Below, piece after piece: positions 1 through 8,858 of a DNA stretch of 51,222 nt. The stretch is from assembly GCA_003327435.1 (NCBI GenBank), contig QOQV01000017.1, positions 1 through 51,222 on the forward strand, read 5' to 3'. This DNA is from Ignavibacteriota bacterium. Lineage in GTDB: Bacteria > Bacteroidota > Ignavibacteria > UBA10030 > BY39. The notes beneath the pieces were generated by a model. That model was not told the DNA's origin, searched no databases, and saw nothing but the letters and a program-made list of their open reading frames with translations. Numbering within the stretch: position 1 is the stretch's first letter; every line of letters starts with the position of its first letter. A program made the position numbers and the translations under genes.

Positions 1-122
1 AAGAAAAACAATACAAACAATGTTTTTTTTCATTAGAATCTCATTTGTTTTGACTTTACTTCCTCTAAATATATATCAAAGAACTATTTACAGCTATTTC
101 AGCCACACTTTTTGACTATTAT

Positions 123-472
123 ACCCATTCTGAACGAGTCCGTCAGTAGACGGACGAGTGAAGAATCCGACTGAAGCACTGTCAGATGCTTCGCTAACGC
201 TCAGCATGACAACTACAGACTTCTTCCTGAGTGAGTCCGTTGGTAGACGGACGAACGAAGAATCTGACTGAGAGTAATCAGATCCTTCTCCGCCGGAGGC
301 GGATCAGGATGACAGTTCGACTTTGTCATTCTGAACGAGTCCGTCGGTTGACAGATGAGTGAAGAATCTGATTGAGTGTTGTCAGATCCTCCACTATGCT
401 CGGATGACATTAGAGGCGGAGCGGAGGACAATGATCGTGTTGTAAGATGTTTCGCTAACGCTCAACATGACA
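123..472. repeat. Cluster of REP-like imperfect palindromic repeats
   Basis: There are three full units (about 123-212, 219-315 and 325-409) and one right half (about 435-472). In each unit a left arm of the type CATTCTGAACGAG...GAAGAATCTGA faces a right arm of the type TCAGATCCTTC...GGATGACA, so the unit can fold on itself. Units 1 and 2 carry a second, nested hairpin in the left arm (GTCCGTC/GACGGAC at about 138-154 and 235-252). It is degenerate in unit 3. Unit 2 has another in the right arm (CTCCGCC/GGCGGA, about 289-302). The cluster is clearly richer in G+C than its surroundings. Motifs of this kind are, from general knowledge, dispersed in many FCB-group genomes. Short ORFs that cross it are artefacts. 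Confidence 0.75.
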
Positions 473-834
473 GGAAACAAATAGCCGATTCCTATTACCT
501 TCTAACGGTAAAGAATCAACAAATCAAAAATCGAAAATTTCATATCAAAAATTATTCATAGTTTAACAAAACATGCTTTACATGAGTTGTTATAATTTTA
601 TAAAATTGCCTAAAGTGGTGATTTTTTGAGGGTCGTTAAAATAAAGAGCTGGACTTAAAATATTCATATTTATTAAACTAAATAATATGGTATCTTTCTA
701 AAAATTTTTAAATTCATACTTTAAATTCACAGTTTAATGGTATTGGTTTCCATTATCAATATTTGATTTTCACAAAAATACTTCACATATTTTTATATAA
801 AGGTCAGTTAAACTAATTTAAAATACCGAAAACA
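473..834. other. Non-coding AT-rich stretch
   Basis: No coding region, RNA gene or clear terminator is visible. TTTG at 762-765 is followed 22 bp later by TATTTT (788-793), which could be a weak promoter for the lipoprotein gene at 835. The spacing is longer than the 20 bp seen at better promoters in this window. Bases 1-122 upstream of the repeats also show no recognisable gene. A frame open from base 2 to about 115 is low complexity and was not called. Confidence 0.4.
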
Positions 835-1308
835 ATGAAACTTCATATCTCAATATTTTTGGTTTTTCTTTTAATTGGTTGCAGTTCAAAGAAAGAGACA
901 ATCAAAGAAGAAGCCTCAATAACACAACAAACTGAACAACAAATTGAACCGCCGCAACCACCTAAAACTACAACCTATAAAGAGAACAGCACATTGGTAA
1001 GTTGTCTTGTAGATACTCTTGAGATTGTTGACGATTACAAATACAAAATTACGGTAAAAGTAATCACTGCGATACCAGACGATTGGAATGTTTCGATAAT
1101 TGAACCCGAGCAGATTATAACGGTTATTCCTGCATATTTATTAGATGAAAATCAAAATATTGACTTACAAAATCCAATTAATGCAAAGTTATATGAATTA
1201 AGGAATTTAAAGAAGAAGGGATTTTTTATCGGTAAGGTTACATTAGCAAGAGATAATAATTATTATATAACAAAAGTCGAGGCATGGCAAAATCCGCCAG
1301 AGGAGTAA
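835..1308 (+). CDS. Small putative lipoprotein, function unknown
   Basis: This is a 157-residue protein. Its N-terminus is a lipoprotein signal: a hydrophobic stretch ending in the lipobox LIGC, with the lipidated Cys at residue 16. A Lys/Glu/Gln/Pro-rich linker follows to about residue 48, and then a single compact domain of roughly 105 residues rich in beta-type segments. I do not recognise the domain. It ends 2 bp before the start of the large propeller/T9SS protein, and its last codons supply that gene's GAGGAG ribosome-binding site (about 1299-1304). The two are therefore almost certainly co-transcribed. The likely location is the periplasm or the outer membrane. A role in handling the secreted protein next door is inferred from position only. 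Confidence 0.7.
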   Translation: MKLHISIFLVFLLIGCSSKKETIKEEASITQQTEQQIEPPQPPKTTTYKENSTLVSCLVDTLEIVDDYKYKITVKVITAIPDDWNVSIIEPEQIITVIPAYLLDENQNIDLQNPINAKLYELRNLKKKGFFIGKVTLARDNNYYITKVEAWQNPPEE

Positions 1309-1310
1309 AG

Positions 1311-4300
1311 ATGAAACAAAGAAATTTTTTATTGATTATTTTATTAAGCGCTTTAAGCTTTACAATATTTTTTTTATTACAGGATACTGATTCAAGAAAA
1401 ATTCATTCAAGCGATCCAAAGATTGCACGAAAATATGAAAGGTTAAAAAAAGGTTTACCAAAGTCGGATAAACCAGGCGAAGCTGTAAAATGGTTTTTTG
1501 AGCAACGAGCATATCCAGCAGGAAGTATTCCAACCGACTGGCGGGAAAAAGCATTACAACATATTGAAAGAAAAAATCTTCAAAAAAACACAAAACCACT
1601 TTTGAGCTGGATAAGTGTTGGACCGCATAATATAGGTGGTCGTGTTAGAGCAATAGCAATATCTAACCAGAATCCAAATATTGTTTATGCAAGTTCTGTA
1701 AGTGGCGGGATTTTTAAATCTACAAATGCAGGTTCATCATGGATTCCGATTTCCGACTTTGCTGGAAATTTAGCTATATCATCTATCGTGTTAGATCCAA
1801 ACAATAATAACATTATTTATGCTGGAACTGGAGAAGGATTTTTTAACTACGATGCTGTAAGAGGCGAAGGTGTGCTTAAGTCCACTGACGGTGGCGTAAG
1901 CTGGACACTACTCAAAAATTTTAGCGGTCCTGCTGGTTTCCCATACTATATCAATGATCTTTACTTGCGTCCTGATAGTACAAATATTTTATACGCTGCT
2001 ACGAATACTGGACTTTTCAGAACAAACAATTCAGGAAATAACTGGAATTATATTCACAGTGGCAGCTCATATCGCGCCACTCAAATCGTTCCTCATCCAA
2101 CTGACCCAAGGACATTTTATGTATGTTATGGAAACTTTTCAACAGATGGAATTTATAGAACTACAAATGGAGGAACCTCATTCACCAAACTCACCGGTGG
2201 TTTTCCAACAAGCAATTTTAACAGAATTGCACTTTCTATCTCAAAAAGTAATCCGAATATACTTATTGCATCACTTGACTCAGTAACAACACATTATACA
2301 CACAGCATACAAAAATCCACAGATGGTGGAAGTAGCTGGTTTGCAGTTGGTAAACCCATCGACACCCAGCTTGGTGGCTCCCATTTAGGTGGACAGGGTT
2401 GGTACAACAATGTTATTGCAATTCATCCAACAAACCCAGACATCATCTTTGCAGCTGGTATAAATTTGTTTAAATCTACAAACGGTGGTGCAAGCTGGTC
2501 GATGATTGCATTCGGTTACCCTCCATCTCCTTACCCATATGTACATGTAGATCATCACGAAATTGAATTTCATCCAAGTGATCCATCAATAATATACTTT
2601 GGGACTGATGGTGGTGTTTTCAGAACAACAAATACTGGAACAACATTTACTGAGTTAAATAATGGTTTTGCAACGATCCAGTTCTATAGTGGAGCTGTTC
2701 ATCCCACATCAGAAATTTATTATGGTGGAACTCAGGACAACGGTACACTAAAGAGTGGTACGATACCAAATTGGAATGTTGTTTTTGGGGGCGATGGTGG
2801 CGCAACAGCTGTCGATTACAATAATCCCAATATTGTTTACACTGAATATGTAAATCTGAACATACAAAAATCCACCAATTCTGGTGCAAGCTGGTTTAAA
2901 GCGATGACAGGGATTCCAACTGGCTCCAATCAATACGATGGCACTACTGATCGTGTCTTGTTTATCGCACCATTCGTAATGGATCCAAATTCACCTACTA
3001 CTCTGGTTGCAGGTACTTACAAATTATATCGAACAACCACAGGAGCCGCATCCTGGACTGCAATAAGTGGAGATTTAACGGGTGATGGTACTGGTGACGC
3101 AGGTTCAAAAATTTCAGCTATCGCAATTGCAAAAAAATCCTCCGCTGTGATATATGCCGGTACAACGGGAAGTGGTACCTCCCAGTCAAGAGTTGTGGTA
3201 ACAACAAATACCGGCTCAAACTGGTCAACAATCAGTAAATCACCTCTTCCAAATAGATGGGTGACTTGCATCGCGATTGACACTTCAGATTATGAGAGAG
3301 TTTTAGTAACTTTTTCAGGATACAACACAAACACTCCATCAACACCAGGTCATGTATTCTTAACAACAGACCGAGGTACCAGCTGGAAAGATGTAAGTGG
3401 CGATTTACCAGATATACCAGTCAACTCAATAGTTATCAATCCAAACAATCAAAATCATTGGATTGCAGGTACAGATTTAGGAATCTTTGAAACTCAAAAT
3501 GGTGGAATAAACTGGGTACAACAAAATATTGGAATGGCTAATGTAGTTGTGGTAGATTTAGATTTGCGCAAAGATAATCATCTTTTTGCAGCAACACACG
3601 GTAGAGGAATGTTTAAATCGGCCGAACCTCTTGCTGTTTTGGTTCCAAGAGATACCATCTTCCCCGGTGATACCAACGCAGATTGGATTGTTGATGCACG
3701 GGATATTTTACCAATCGCTCGCTACTTAGGTCTAACTGGTTCCCCAAGAACAAATGCATCTCTAAACTGGATCGGACAAAATCTAAGTGGGCCTTTTGAT
3801 CCAATTGAAGCAGCATATGCAGATTGCGATGGCGACGGAAAAGTTGAAGCCGAAGATGTTTTAGGAATAGTTCAAAACTGGTATGCAACTCGCTCCCCAC
3901 TTTACAGACCTCAGGTTAATCAGGTCCTTGCCTGTGAGGAAATTTTACAAAATATAGATCCAAAATCAAATTCATCCGAAATCAAATCAATTAGAAATGT
4001 AATTATAAATTATCGATCCGAACTACTCGGAATACCGAACGAATTCATACTTGAACAAAATTATCCCAACCCATTTAATTCAAAAACAAAAATATCCTTT
4101 ACCAGCCCAATTGAAATTGAAAAACTATCGTTAAATATTTATGATTTAAGTGGACAACTAATAAGGGAACTTAACAAATACAATTTATTACCCGGTAAAA
4201 ATTATTTTGAATGGGATGGCACAAACCAGTCAGGTATTACGGTGTCAAGTGGTGTTTATATATACACCATAACATATGAAAACAAAAATATTTCAAGAAA

Positions 4301-4319
4301 AATGGTATTAATTAAATGA
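1311..4319 (+). CDS. Secreted BNR/sortilin-type propeller protein with dockerin domain and T9SS sorting domain
   Basis: Translation from the ATG at 1311 gives 1002 residues. I chose this start because GAGGAG lies just upstream and the signal peptide (MKQRNFLLIILLSALSF) begins here. A longer frame from 1284 would overlap the previous gene. Residues about 95-775 contain many Asp-box/BNR-like repeats (STNAGSSW, STDGGVSW, TTNGGTSF and similar) as in Vps10/sortilin-type propellers. Residues about 786-865 look like a type I dockerin. Loop one has D787, N789, D791, D795 and D798. Loop two has D838, D840, D842, E846 and D849. The last ~85 residues match the type A T9SS sorting domain (YPNPFN at its start, SGVYIY near the end, final KMVLIK). 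The expected location is the cell surface or medium. The ligand is unknown. Its stop overlaps the start of the cohesin-like gene (ATGA). Confidence 0.88.
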   Translation: MKQRNFLLIILLSALSFTIFFLLQDTDSRKIHSSDPKIARKYERLKKGLPKSDKPGEAVKWFFEQRAYPAGSIPTDWREKALQHIERKNLQKNTKPLLSWISVGPHNIGGRVRAIAISNQNPNIVYASSVSGGIFKSTNAGSSWIPISDFAGNLAISSIVLDPNNNNIIYAGTGEGFFNYDAVRGEGVLKSTDGGVSWTLLKNFSGPAGFPYYINDLYLRPDSTNILYAATNTGLFRTNNSGNNWNYIHSGSSYRATQIVPHPTDPRTFYVCYGNFSTDGIYRTTNGGTSFTKLTGGFPTSNFNRIALSISKSNPNILIASLDSVTTHYTHSIQKSTDGGSSWFAVGKPIDTQLGGSHLGGQGWYNNVIAIHPTNPDIIFAAGINLFKSTNGGASWSMIAFGYPPSPYPYVHVDHHEIEFHPSDPSIIYFGTDGGVFRTTNTGTTFTELNNGFATIQFYSGAVHPTSEIYYGGTQDNGTLKSGTIPNWNVVFGGDGGATAVDYNNPNIVYTEYVNLNIQKSTNSGASWFKAMTGIPTGSNQYDGTTDRVLFIAPFVMDPNSPTTLVAGTYKLYRTTTGAASWTAISGDLTGDGTGDAGSKISAIAIAKKSSAVIYAGTTGSGTSQSRVVVTTNTGSNWSTISKSPLPNRWVTCIAIDTSDYERVLVTFSGYNTNTPSTPGHVFLTTDRGTSWKDVSGDLPDIPVNSIVINPNNQNHWIAGTDLGIFETQNGGINWVQQNIGMANVVVVDLDLRKDNHLFAATHGRGMFKSAEPLAVLVPRDTIFPGDTNADWIVDARDILPIARYLGLTGSPRTNASLNWIGQNLSGPFDPIEAAYADCDGDGKVEAEDVLGIVQNWYATRSPLYRPQVNQVLACEEILQNIDPKSNSSEIKSIRNVIINYRSELLGIPNEFILEQNYPNPFNSKTKISFTSPIEIEKLSLNIYDLSGQLIRELNKYNLLPGKNYFEWDGTNQSGITVSSGVYIYTITYENKNISRKMVLIK

Positions 4320-4873
4320 AAAAATTCCTCGCTATTATAATAATATTCGTATTAGTGGCATCCTGTAAAAAGGAAACAACTACACAACCTCCCGTTGTTA
4401 AACCGGAAGATTTTTCATTTCCTCCATCTTCACGGTTTGCAATCAGTTTAATTACAAATTCTACAAATGTAAATTTAGGAAGCGAATTTGATACAAAAAT
4501 CGTCTTTTACAATGTTCAGGAAGTTTTCGGTAGCGCAATCGAAATCGTATATGATAATAATCTACTTTCCATTCCAAATCAAAGCAAGTTACTGATAGGA
4601 CCATTTTTTAATATTGAAGACACATCCAAAATTTTAATACTAAAAAAGGTAGAAAATCTTTTTGGCAGAGCAAGCCTGGGGATTTCATATGTTAGAAATA
4701 GCGGACTGGTATCGAATGGAAGTGGAGTTGTTTTCAAAATCAAATTTACACCAATCGCTCGTGGAGATACCTGGATAAAAATTAGCAAATGCGAAATCAG
4801 AAAAAGTGACGGTAATTTTATTAATAACTTTTCTAACATCCAGATAGATAGCTTGCAGATTTCAATTAAATAA
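4316..4873 (+). CDS. Lipoprotein with cohesin-like domain
   Basis: This is a 185-residue protein with a lipobox (LVASC, Cys17), a short Thr/Pro-rich linker, and one domain from about residue 40 to the end. The domain has the pattern of a cohesin/CBM-like beta-sandwich. An early strand follows VNLGSEFDTKIVFYNVQ. Next come FGSAIEIVYDNNLLSI, a mid-domain GPFF segment, and SGVVFKIKFTPIARGDTWI near the end. Cohesins are the docking partners of dockerins, and the preceding gene encodes a dockerin. The start codon overlaps that gene's stop by 4 bp, so the two are probably translationally coupled. The simplest reading is an outer-membrane receptor for the secreted propeller protein, but that is inference. 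Remote homologues of this fold also occur without dockerin partners. Confidence 0.72.
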   Translation: MKKFLAIIIIFVLVASCKKETTTQPPVVKPEDFSFPPSSRFAISLITNSTNVNLGSEFDTKIVFYNVQEVFGSAIEIVYDNNLLSIPNQSKLLIGPFFNIEDTSKILILKKVENLFGRASLGISYVRNSGLVSNGSGVVFKIKFTPIARGDTWIKISKCEIRKSDGNFINNFSNIQIDSLQISIK

Positions 4874-4883
4874 ATTGAAACTG

Positions 4884-7139
4884 ATGAGATATAAGCTAAC
4901 ATATATATTAATCTGCATTATTTATATCATTGCACAACCTGCATTGGGTCACAACAAGATTGATAAATCAAAAATTTACAACCTGAAAAACAAAAAACCA
5001 GCTATAGATACAAGTACTTATTTTGATGCCAACAACATTAAAATGGGGATGCGAAATACAGGCCAGTTGATTGATCCTTTTTTGCAATTTGAGTGGCCTA
5101 AAAACTCCGGCTTATATACAATTTTCACAGGTGGACTATGGGTGGCTGGAAAAATAAACAATGAAACACGCATTGCAGCAGTTTTATACGATACTTCAGC
5201 ATATTTACCAGGTACGATAATCAATGGTGTTCCTCAATCACCAAACAATCCAAGATTCAAATTTTACAAAATATTTAAAACTGATTCCACTGGAACAAAT
5301 TCTGATTATGATAACTGGCCAGTGGAAGATGGTGCACCAATTTTACCTGATAGCTCACCAATAAGAAAAAGTTTTCAGAATATTTGGTGTGTATATAACG
5401 ACTCAAGAAATCAATCAAGGGAATTCTCTACACTACCTTTGTCTGTTGAAGTACAACAATATGTTTATGGCGATTCTATTCCTGGTCAGTTAGAAAACAC
5501 AGTATTTGCTGAATTCAAAATTATCAACAAAGGTTCTTCAGTAATTAACGATGCTTACATCGGAATATGGCTGGATTGTGACATTGGTTTCTTCGCTGAT
5601 GATCTTGTTGGAATAGATACATCGCTAAAATTAGCGTACTCATTTAACTATAATGACGAAGATTTATATTATGGCGATGCCCCACCCGCGCTCGGTCTTG
5701 TTATACTAAAGATGCCTGTAGAGAATGAAAATTCTTATTCCTTTATTGGTTTCAAATATCTTGATTCACTCTGGGATGATCCCATCAACGCAAATGAAGC
5801 TTACAATTTTATGAAAGGATTAAAAAGAGATGGGTCTTCAATTATAGATCCCAATACAAATGAAATCACACGCATTATGTATTCTGGGGATCCCATAACA
5901 CAAACCGGCTGGATAGATACATCATCAAATGATAAAAAAATGTTACTTTCTTTTGGACCGATTAATATGCAACCGTATGAATCGCGAAATCTTCACTTTG
6001 TTCTAACCGTCGGCTCAGGAAACGATCGACTAAGCAGCTTATCAAATCTAAAAGAAAATATTCAACAAATTAAAGATTATTATAACGAAAAGCTGATTCG
6101 AACTCTTTTATTCTCTACCTACAATATAAATTTCGACACGCTTGCTGTTGGATTAGAAAGATCCTATGATTTAATCATCAAAAACACAGGCGAAGCAAAC
6201 GTAGAAATTGATAGCATAACTTGTGATAATGACAACTTTACTGTTAATCATTTCAGTTTTTCACTCAACTCAGGTGATTCATCTATAATAAATATAAAAT
6301 TTTTACCACAAATCGCCGAACAACATAATGGCAAAATTATTTTTTATCACAACGCTTTTAAAAATCAGGATACGATTATAGTTCAAGGTAGAGGTATAAT
6401 CTACCAACCATTATGTTACATACCAACGCCAGCAATTGATTTTGATACAGTCTTTGTTGACTCATTCAAAGTTAAAGATTTGAGGATTCATAATTCTGGT
6501 AATGCAGTATTAAAAATCGACTCAATAATTTCGACCAATCCCGATTTTTCTATAATTACAAGAAGTTTAGATGTGGCTCCTTTTGATTCAGCAAATATTT
6601 CTGTTAAGTACTCTCCATCAATAAAAAATTCTGAAATCGGTTTTGCAATAATTTATCACAATGCTCAACCAAACATTGATAGTGTTATACTTTCAGGTAA
6701 AAAATTTATTTCAAAATCCCTTCCATTATTAAATGGTTGGAACTTATTATCACTACCGATCAAATCTTCTAAATCCTATGTGTATAATCTATATCCATCT
6801 GCCTTATCAAAAGCGTATAACTATGATAATGGTTATGTAGCAAATGATTCAGTTATAAGTGGTATCGGTTTCTGGTTAAAATTTCCTAATGCAACTGTCG
6901 TTGAGTATATAGGAAAACCAATCTCTGTAGAAACTCTTTATGTAGAAGCAGGATGGAATCTTATTGGTGCTCCTTCATATAATATAGAGACTGCAAAAAT
7001 CATACAAATACCTGACAATATAATAATCTCGGATTTCTATAAATTCATAGATTCCTATATCAAGAGCTATGTATTAGAACCCGGTTACGGCTACTGGGTA
7101 AAAATAAAGAATCCTGGAACATTAATTTTTAATCCATAA
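4884..7139 (+). CDS. Secreted protein with Hydin-like Ig repeats and a conserved C-terminal module
   Basis: The product is 751 residues from the ATG at 4884. A TTG at 4875 would add three residues. Residues 1-22 form a signal peptide. Residues about 30-400 make a large domain (with FTGGLWVAGKINNETRIAA) of a type I associate with secreted proteins of Ignavibacteria, function unknown. Two ASPM/SPD-2/Hydin-type Ig repeats follow at about 410-500 and 515-605. The N-terminal part of each reads like NINFDTLAVG...LIIKNTGEANVEIDS. The last ~140 residues are an internally duplicated module, GWNLLSLP...GFWLKFP then GWNLIGAP...GYGYWVKIKNPG. The protein at 37546-38961 ends with the same module. It follows the cohesin-like gene by 10 bp and completes the secreted-protein run. 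Confidence 0.78.
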   Translation: MRYKLTYILICIIYIIAQPALGHNKIDKSKIYNLKNKKPAIDTSTYFDANNIKMGMRNTGQLIDPFLQFEWPKNSGLYTIFTGGLWVAGKINNETRIAAVLYDTSAYLPGTIINGVPQSPNNPRFKFYKIFKTDSTGTNSDYDNWPVEDGAPILPDSSPIRKSFQNIWCVYNDSRNQSREFSTLPLSVEVQQYVYGDSIPGQLENTVFAEFKIINKGSSVINDAYIGIWLDCDIGFFADDLVGIDTSLKLAYSFNYNDEDLYYGDAPPALGLVILKMPVENENSYSFIGFKYLDSLWDDPINANEAYNFMKGLKRDGSSIIDPNTNEITRIMYSGDPITQTGWIDTSSNDKKMLLSFGPINMQPYESRNLHFVLTVGSGNDRLSSLSNLKENIQQIKDYYNEKLIRTLLFSTYNINFDTLAVGLERSYDLIIKNTGEANVEIDSITCDNDNFTVNHFSFSLNSGDSSIINIKFLPQIAEQHNGKIIFYHNAFKNQDTIIVQGRGIIYQPLCYIPTPAIDFDTVFVDSFKVKDLRIHNSGNAVLKIDSIISTNPDFSIITRSLDVAPFDSANISVKYSPSIKNSEIGFAIIYHNAQPNIDSVILSGKKFISKSLPLLNGWNLLSLPIKSSKSYVYNLYPSALSKAYNYDNGYVANDSVISGIGFWLKFPNATVVEYIGKPISVETLYVEAGWNLIGAPSYNIETAKIIQIPDNIIISDFYKFIDSYIKSYVLEPGYGYWVKIKNPGTLIFNP

Positions 7140-7145
7140 TAAATT

Positions 7146-7175
7146 TTTGTTTTAACATAAAATTTTATTTATCTT
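7146..7175 (+). promoter_or_regulatory. Putative promoter of the metallopeptidase/kinase unit
   Basis: TTTG (7146-7149), a 20-bp spacer and TATCTT (7170-7175) match the Bacteroidota-type layout seen elsewhere in the window. The -10 region is overlapped by a dyad with arms ATTTATC (7167-7173) and GATAAAT (7179-7185), a possible operator. The start codon is 43 bp downstream. The evidence is motif only. Confidence 0.35.
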
Positions 7176-7217
7176 AACGATAAATTTAACTTACATATCA
7201 AAACCTACAAGATAAAG

Positions 7218-8840
7218 ATGAGATTCGAAATCATATTATTTTCAATTCTAATTTTACTGTTAATAATTTCATCCTGCGAAAAAAGAAAAGAGGAAATTAA
7301 AACGAAAAACCAATTAATTAGCTATTTAGATAGCTTAGAACTGAAATATGAAAACGCTTGTGTACAGATGGGTTCAGCGAACTGGAATTTATACTCTGGC
7401 TCAGGAAAAGCAGATCTGGATCAAGCAAAGCAACAATTCTCAGAAATATTCTTAAATAAAAGCATTCAAAAATTAATTGAGGAATGGAGAGCCCGTTCCA
7501 GTTCACTTGCCGACGATACACTATCTCGCCGACTCGAGCTCTGGTGGAGATGTTTTCTTGGTGGGCAAATCTATTCCGATTCGATTATTGCAGTTAAAGA
7601 AAACAACCTTCAAAAAAAAATCACAAACTTCAAATTTAAGTATTACGATGAAACCATAACACTGGCAGAAATTAATAATCGACTTCGTAAAGAAAAAAAT
7701 CCTAAAATTCGGCAGAAGCTCTGGAATGTGGTATCTCAACTCTCTGCGGAAGCAAAAGATGACTTAATTGAACTTGTAAAACTAAGAAATGAAAGAGCAA
7801 AATCTTTAGGGTTCTACAATTTCTACTCACTCTCTCTTTATCTGCAACAAATTGATGAAGAATGGTTAATCAAAACACTTAACTCGCTGGAAGAACAGAC
7901 AAATCGTAAATTCCAGGAGTTCATCGATGCTTCAAAAAAGAAATACAGAGTTAAAATAATATATCCCTGGGACTTCGATGCAATTATTTACAATTGGGCA
8001 TCCATATCAGACACTCATTTCCCAAAAGATTCAATTTTTCACATTCTACACAAATTCCATGACAATATTGGCTTTAAAACAGATTCCCTACCAATAAAGG
8101 AATTGATACGCAATATACCTTTTGGTGGCTTAAACATTGGAATAAAAATTCCTGACGACTCAAGATTCATTTTAAATCCTATAGATGGAATTCGCTTTTA
8201 CCAGGTTGCCTTCCATGAGTACGGACATGCACTTCAAGTTGTAAACACAAAAATAAAATATCCAATATTAAAAGGATACGAATGGATACCAGGCGCATCC
8301 TGCGGGGCATATTCCGAAGGCATTGCAGAACTGCAGGCACAATTTGTAACTGACCCAGAATGGCTGAAAAGATATACAAATGCAACACAGGATGAAATTG
8401 ATAAATACATTGCAACAAAAAGTTTTGGCGAAATATATGCTCTAAGAAAAACATTAAAGAATTTCTTTTTCGAATATGAAATGTATAAAGCTCCAGACCA
8501 AGACCTTGATTCATTAGAGAAAGCAATGTTTAAAAAATATCTTTTAGTTGATATACCAAACAAAACGCCTCACAGATTTGCAGCATCCATCTGGTATACT
8601 ATGTATCCATGTTATTATCAAAATTACATTTTATCTGAGATGATCGCATCTCAATTATACGAAGTGATAGTTAACAAATTTGGTGAAAAGAGAATCGATA
8701 ACCCAGATGTAAGCAGCTGGATTACTTCGTCCTTATATGCAAACGGTGAAATGGAAGAATGGTATATTCGAATTAAAAATGCTTCAGGGAAATCCCTTGA
8801 AACTGGTGCATACTTAAGAAGACTTAATGTAATCGAATAA
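7218..8840 (+). CDS. Lipoprotein zinc metallopeptidase, M2/M3-like gluzincin
   Basis: This is a 540-residue lipoprotein (lipobox IISSC, Cys20). Its active-site motif HEYGH has H333, E334 and H337. The downstream helix SEGIAELQAQF has E367 (or E371) as the likely third zinc ligand. The N-terminal half is helical and contains NWNLYSG and a RNERAKSLGFYNFYSLSL segment, both reminiscent of the angiotensin-converting-enzyme-like (M2) and oligopeptidase (M3) families. The spacing from H337 to the Glu (29 residues between) is longer than the 23-24 usual in those families, so family assignment is tentative. It probably degrades peptides in the periplasm or at the outer membrane. A separate promoter and the 78-bp gap set it off from the secreted-protein run upstream. 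The kinase gene starts 18 bp after it. Confidence 0.8.
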   Translation: MRFEIILFSILILLLIISSCEKRKEEIKTKNQLISYLDSLELKYENACVQMGSANWNLYSGSGKADLDQAKQQFSEIFLNKSIQKLIEEWRARSSSLADDTLSRRLELWWRCFLGGQIYSDSIIAVKENNLQKKITNFKFKYYDETITLAEINNRLRKEKNPKIRQKLWNVVSQLSAEAKDDLIELVKLRNERAKSLGFYNFYSLSLYLQQIDEEWLIKTLNSLEEQTNRKFQEFIDASKKKYRVKIIYPWDFDAIIYNWASISDTHFPKDSIFHILHKFHDNIGFKTDSLPIKELIRNIPFGGLNIGIKIPDDSRFILNPIDGIRFYQVAFHEYGHALQVVNTKIKYPILKGYEWIPGASCGAYSEGIAELQAQFVTDPEWLKRYTNATQDEIDKYIATKSFGEIYALRKTLKNFFFEYEMYKAPDQDLDSLEKAMFKKYLLVDIPNKTPHRFAASIWYTMYPCYYQNYILSEMIASQLYEVIVNKFGEKRIDNPDVSSWITSSLYANGEMEEWYIRIKNASGKSLETGAYLRRLNVIE

Positions 8841-8858
8841 AAAAAACTTTTCTTAATA

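Noticed and set aside
213-561. Short ORFs on both strands across the repeat cluster
   Set aside because: They are made of the palindromic repeat arms (72 and 61 residues) and have no family likeness or ribosome-binding site. They are typical false genes on REP-like DNA.
1954-3900. Several 60-110 codon ORFs in other frames of the large propeller gene
   Set aside because: All lie within the 1002-codon gene, which has clear domains from end to end. They are shadow frames.
835-8840. Reading the three lipoproteins in this region as a SusC/SusD-type uptake locus
   Set aside because: No TonB-dependent receptor or SusD-like protein is present, and the domains seen (cohesin-like, metallopeptidase) do not fit.
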